64,000 nt of DNA from assembly GCF_000745125.1 (NCBI RefSeq), contig NZ_JQNF01000010.1, positions 186,001-250,000 of the forward strand. The letters are read 5' to 3'. Within the stretch, counting starts at the first letter, position 1. The number at the start of each line of letters is the position of its first letter. Position numbers and translations under genes: made by a program. Origin of the DNA: Carnobacterium jeotgali MS3. Its GTDB lineage: Bacteria > Bacillota > Bacilli > Lactobacillales > Carnobacteriaceae. The notes under the pieces are model-generated. The model made no database searches. It had not been told where the DNA came from and was given only the letters and a program-made list of their open reading frames with translations. Below, piece by piece: positions 60,372 to 64,000 of this stretch.

Positions 60372-62453
60372 TTATCCATTGATCATGCCGACTGTTTCAA
60401 TAGGAATATCATTTGGCACTTCGTTTAAAGATACCACCGTTAAATCAGGGAAATTATATGAAATGAGATTTTTCATTGCTGGTCTCACTTTTGGTGAAGC
60501 TAATAAAACATGTGGAATTCCTCTTGCCGAAAGTTGGTTGTGAATAGCTGTAATACTGTCAAAAATCTTCGTGACCGTTTCAGGCTGCAGGATCGGAATT
60601 GATCCAGCTGAAGACTTTTGAATGCTGCGTGTAATCAATTCTTCCGTATCTGGCAATATAGTAACCACTTGAAGCACATTTTGTTCATCTAAATACGGTT
60701 TAACGATTGTTCGTTTAAGCGACTGACGTACGTATTCAGTCAACATTTCAATATCTTTGGTCGTATTGCCATAATCGGCTAACGTTTCTAAAATAGTAAC
60801 CAAGTCATTAATCGGAATACTTTCTTTCAATAAGTTTTGCAAGACTTTTTGCACTTCACCTAAACGAAGAATATCTGGAATCAATTCATCTATCACGACA
60901 CCATATTTATCTTTAATGCCTTCTAGCAATTGTTTCACTTCTTGTCGGCCTAACAATTCATAACTCGATTTGTAAATCGTCTCTTTTAAATGAGTCACTA
61001 AAACGGTTATCGGATCGACTACTGTATAGCCTCTTAAGTCAGCAGCTTCGCGGTCACTTTCGTTTACCCACATAGCATCTAAGCCAAAAGCTGGTTCTTT
61101 TGTTGGGATACCGTCAAAATCAAATTCGGTTTCGCCTGGGTCTACGATCATATATTTATCTAAATACAATTCCCCACGAGCCACAGCGTTTCCTCTAATT
61201 TTAATCACGTAATCATTGGCTTTCAACTGCAAATTATCTCTAATACGTATTGGACTCAATAAAATACCTAACTCATGAGCGCTTTGTTTACGGATTGTTG
61301 TGATATGACTCATCAGATTGTTGTCTTGGTTTTCATCCGCTATTGGAATCAAACCGTAGCCAATCTCAATGGAAATCGGATCCACTTGAAAGGAAGCCAC
61401 TGATTCATCTGTACTTTTTTCTTGATTTGTTCGCTGTACAGCTTTTGAGCGCATTTCTTTCGCTTTCTGATTCAATTTTTTAGATTTTTCATTCTCCATC
61501 AATAAGTAACTAGCCGCTCCGGCTGCTGCTCCCAATAATAGAAATGGAACAGTCGGAAAACCAGGCATAATGGCAAATAATAGTAAAATTACTGACAACA
61601 TCATCATTACTTTGAACGAACCGAACAATTCTTCACCGATTGAGCTCCCAAAGCCTTTAATACTTCCAGAACGTGTCACTAAGATACCAGAAGCTACCGA
61701 GATCAATAAGGAAGGAATTTGACTAACCAGTCCATCCCCGATGGTTAACTTCCCAAAAGCCATCAATGCTTCCATAACGGGCATGCCGTTTTGCAGCGAA
61801 TGAATTGCCACTCCACCAATCAAGTTGATCACGGTAATAATGATACCAGCCATGGCATCCCCTTTTACGAACTTACTCGCTCCATCCATAGCTCCAAAAA
61901 ACTGAGTTTCTCGTTCAAGATCTGATCTTCTTTTTTTAGCTTGTTCTTCATTAATTAGCCCTGAGTTCAAATCTGCATCGATTGCCATTTGTTTACCGGG
62001 CATAGCGTCTAACGTAAAACGGGCTGAAACTTCAGAAACCCTACTGGAACCATTCGTTACAACCATCATCTGGATGATGACGATAATGATAAAAATAACC
62101 GCTCCAACAACGAAATTACTTCCTGCTACGAAATTAGCAAACGTATCAATCACTGCTCCCGCTTCTCCTTCAGTTAAAATCAATCGTGTAGAAGAGATGT
62201 TCAACGCTAAACGAAACATCGTTGTGATTAATAGAATCGTAGGAAAAGTTGAGAACTCTAACACATTTTTAGTGAACAGAGTCAGTAATAATATGGTGAT
62301 GGATAACGCTATGTTAATCACTAACATAAAATCGAGTAATCCAGATGGTAAAGGTATAATGATCATCGCTAGAATAGCCATTACAAAAAAAGCTACGATA
62401 ACATCTAGAGAACCGGTTAGTTTTTCTAATTTCCCCCAAAAAGCAGTAGACAT
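60372..62453 (-). CDS. flhA: Flagellar type III export gate protein FlhA
   Basis: A protein of 693 residues. The N-terminal half (about 1-310) has eight membrane segments and the conserved FHIPEP-region block SEVSARFTLDAMPGKQMAIDADLNSGLI near 140-165. The C-terminal cytoplasmic domain (about 350-690) includes GRQEVKQLLEGI and the DLLKE-type VLQNLLKESIPINDLVTILE. It forms the proton-driven export gate with FlhB and FliPQR. Directly followed by sigD; the flhF and flhG genes that lie between them in Bacillus are absent here. Confidence 0.96.
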   Translation of the reverse strand: MSTAFWGKLEKLTGSLDVIVAFFVMAILAMIIIPLPSGLLDFMLVINIALSITILLLTLFTKNVLEFSTFPTILLITTMFRLALNISSTRLILTEGEAGAVIDTFANFVAGSNFVVGAVIFIIIVIIQMMVVTNGSSRVSEVSARFTLDAMPGKQMAIDADLNSGLINEEQAKKRRSDLERETQFFGAMDGASKFVKGDAMAGIIITVINLIGGVAIHSLQNGMPVMEALMAFGKLTIGDGLVSQIPSLLISVASGILVTRSGSIKGFGSSIGEELFGSFKVMMMLSVILLLFAIMPGFPTVPFLLLGAAAGAASYLLMENEKSKKLNQKAKEMRSKAVQRTNQEKSTDESVASFQVDPISIEIGYGLIPIADENQDNNLMSHITTIRKQSAHELGILLSPIRIRDNLQLKANDYVIKIRGNAVARGELYLDKYMIVDPGETEFDFDGIPTKEPAFGLDAMWVNESDREAADLRGYTVVDPITVLVTHLKETIYKSSYELLGRQEVKQLLEGIKDKYGVVIDELIPDILRLGEVQKVLQNLLKESIPINDLVTILETLADYGNTTKDIEMLTEYVRQSLKRTIVKPYLDEQNVLQVVTILPDTEELITRSIQKSSAGSIPILQPETVTKIFDSITAIHNQLSARGIPHVLLASPKVRPAMKNLISYNFPDLTVVSLNEVPNDIPIETVGMING

Positions 62454-62482
62454 GTTTTTGAACTCCTTATCTTAAATCAGCA

Positions 62483-63550
62483 TTAAATTTTATTTTTATT
62501 TAATTCTTCCATTTGGTAGACCAATGCTAATATTTCAGCAATGGCTTGGTAAAGATCGATTGGCACGGGTTGCCCGATTTCGACCGATTTATACATGGCT
62601 CGAGCGACTGGTTTATTTTCAATAATTGGAACATCGAATGCTTTAGCTCTCTCTCTAATTTTTGCAGCTTGATGATCTGCTCCTTTAGCCACAATGATGG
62701 GAACCTCATCTTTGCCTTTTTCATAACGAATTGCGATAGCTAGATGAGTTGGGTTCGTAATAATGGCTGTGGCTGTTTCCACCTCTCGCAAGGCCCCTTT
62801 TGTTAATTGACGGTAACGTTGTCTCCGTTGCGACTTGATTTGTGGGTCTCCCTCAGATTCTTTGTATTCATCTTTTATTTCTTGTTTAGACATCCGCAAA
62901 TTTTTCCGGTAGTCATAAACTTGATAAATGTAATCCACTAGCCCTAATATAAGCAGTAAGACTCCTAATTGAGTACCTAATTCCATCACAAGATCAGACA
63001 TTAAGAAAAATATTTTTTCCGTTCCAATACTGCTAGAGTTAATAATCAAGTAAATAGAGGTTTCAAGTGTTTTATACGCCATCCAAAAGACAAGTGTTAA
63101 TTTGGCCACATTTTTGACCAGTGTAAATAAAGTTTTTTTACTGAACATATTCTTAAAGCCGCTAATAGGATTGATTTTACTTAGCTTGAATTTAATCGGC
63201 TCCGCAGAGAATAAAAAACCGGTCTGTACAATACTAGAAATAAATGCAGCTACAAAGGCAATAGCTAGAAAAGGTCCAGCTAACACTAAAGTGAATAGAA
63301 TGGCTTTCATTCCAATATCTGCTAAATCATTTTCCAAGCCATCTACTGAGAATCCGGCCGTTAAATAATTTTGTAAATAAAGTAAACTATTTTTCAATAT
63401 GTAATTTCCTAAAAATGTTGCTGAGAGAATAAAAACAATAAACGTAACAGCGGAAGTTAAATCTGGACTTTTAGGAATTTCCCCTTTTTTTCTAGCATCC
63501 CTTAGTTTCTTGGGACTAGCTTCTTCGGTTTTACCATCTTTTTCCGCCAT
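62483..63550 (-). CDS. flhB: Flagellar export switch protein FlhB
   Basis: A protein of 355 residues. N-terminal EEASPKKLRDARKKGEIPKSPDL, four membrane segments (about 32-210), and the cytoplasmic autocleavage site NPTH at 266-269 in TAIITNPTHLAIAIRYE. Self-cleavage at this site switches export from rod/hook to filament proteins. It lies 20 bases after fliR and 29 before flhA. Confidence 0.96.
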   Translation of the reverse strand: MAEKDGKTEEASPKKLRDARKKGEIPKSPDLTSAVTFIVFILSATFLGNYILKNSLLYLQNYLTAGFSVDGLENDLADIGMKAILFTLVLAGPFLAIAFVAAFISSIVQTGFLFSAEPIKFKLSKINPISGFKNMFSKKTLFTLVKNVAKLTLVFWMAYKTLETSIYLIINSSSIGTEKIFFLMSDLVMELGTQLGVLLLILGLVDYIYQVYDYRKNLRMSKQEIKDEYKESEGDPQIKSQRRQRYRQLTKGALREVETATAIITNPTHLAIAIRYEKGKDEVPIIVAKGADHQAAKIRERAKAFDVPIIENKPVARAMYKSVEIGQPVPIDLYQAIAEILALVYQMEELNKNKI

Positions 63551-63570
63551 CTACGTTCACCTCTCTTTCG

Positions 63571-64000
63571 TTACAACGACTGCATAAATTCATTCATATA
63601 TTTCACCATCAACGGTAAGGTTGTCTGAATATTTTTTACTAGAGTTGGCAATAAAACCAATATCATAACGAAACTAGCCACGATTTTTAATGGCATCCCC
63701 AAGATCAATACGTTAATCTGAGGTACAGAACGTGAAATCAGTCCTAATATCACTTCCGTCAATAATGCCACAATCATCATCGGCACAGCTATGTTAAACG
63801 CGATTTCAAAAATGATGCCAAGTAATTTCATCATTCCTTCGACACCAAAATCACCTAAATTGGTATTGGATATCGGAACGGTCGTAAATGATTTAACCAA
63901 ACTTTTGATTACGACATGATGCAGATTGGTTAAGTAAAAGACACACATAGACAACCAATAATAGATTTTCCCGTAATAAGAAACATTGATCCCCATACTC
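63571..64000 (-). CDS. fliR: Flagellar export protein FliR, partial (C-terminal part)
   Basis: The frame is open to the right edge of the window, so only the last 142 or so codons are seen; the whole protein is usually about 260 residues. Internal blocks SYYGKIYYWLSMCVFYLTNLHHVVI, NIAVPMMIVALLTEVILGLISRSVPQINVL and GMPLKIVASF are typical of FliR. It is part of the FliPQR export channel. The in-frame ATG near the edge is internal, not a start, since conserved sequence continues upstream. Confidence 0.9.
   Translation of the reverse strand, partial: SMGINVSYYGKIYYWLSMCVFYLTNLHHVVIKSLVKSFTTVPISNTNLGDFGVEGMMKLLGIIFEIAFNIAVPMMIVALLTEVILGLISRSVPQINVLILGMPLKIVASFVMILVLLPTLVKNIQTTLPLMVKYMNEFMQSL

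Overview
The window is a low-GC, densely packed Gram-positive chromosome segment. Strong AGGAGG-type ribosome binding sites, many TTG starts, a staphyloxanthin-type carotenoid operon, an arginine deiminase operon, many PTS operons with PRD regulators, a LevR-type sigma-54 activator and a flagellar operon together suggest a motile, pigmented member of the Lactobacillales, most likely Carnobacteriaceae (Carnobacterium-like). That placement is inferred from gene content; no 16S gene is present. Most genes are on the minus strand, so operons read from high to low coordinates.

1-9.1 kb: a complete C30 carotenoid pathway (crtN, crtM, crtP/crtNb, aldH/crtNc, crtQ and the start of crtO). It is preceded, in the same direction and with short gaps, by an HrtAB-like ABC exporter and an OhrR-like MarR regulator that keeps the N-terminal redox cysteine. 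9.3-12.3 kb: a Nudix hydrolase, a class IV aminotransferase and a two-gene threonine/serine exporter. 12.3-18.7 kb: gluconokinase, then an alpha-glucoside set (GH4 6-phospho-alpha-glucosidase, PTS EIICB, RpiR regulator, GDSL esterase). 18.9-22.3 kb: ribosomal protein L25/Ctc and the first two committed mevalonate-pathway enzymes, mvaA and mvaS, convergent on one palindromic terminator. The mevalonate pathway feeds the carotenoid genes.

22.4-33.2 kb: beta-glucoside/cellobiose use. EIIB, EIIA and a GH1 enzyme lie behind a near-perfect sigma-54 promoter, next to the LevR-type activator. A separate EIIC gene and a second GH1 gene are instead associated with a GntR/UTRA regulator, whose probable operator I find three times. 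A PHP-domain phosphatase follows. 33.3-39.2 kb: transketolase with an ascorbate-type PTS (EIIC, EIIB and a PRD regulator carrying a fused EIIA). 39.2-39.6 kb has no intact gene but holds a 28-codon ORF resembling the start of a cis-prenyltransferase, between two terminators. 39.6-44.4 kb: the sucrose operons scrK-scrR and scrA-scrB. 44.7-51.1 kb: arcA-arcB-arcD-arcC-arcR with a divergent argR. 51.2-53.2 kb: ohr/ohrR, YjbQ and YaiI-family genes.

53.3-64 kb: motility. Two paralogous chemoreceptors lie next to the end of a flagellar operon (fliR-flhB-flhA-sigD-flhO-flhP and an orphan FtsE-like ATPase). A sigma-D (sigma-28) promoter stands in front of the first chemoreceptor, and the sigma factor that should read it is encoded a few kb away. 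No tRNA, rRNA, CRISPR array, intact insertion sequence or prophage was seen. No wholly novel multi-gene system is obvious. The most unusual items are the orphan FtsE in the flagellar operon, the redox-regulator/exporter/carotenoid operon, the cis-prenyltransferase-like fragment and the repeated IS-end-like sequence.
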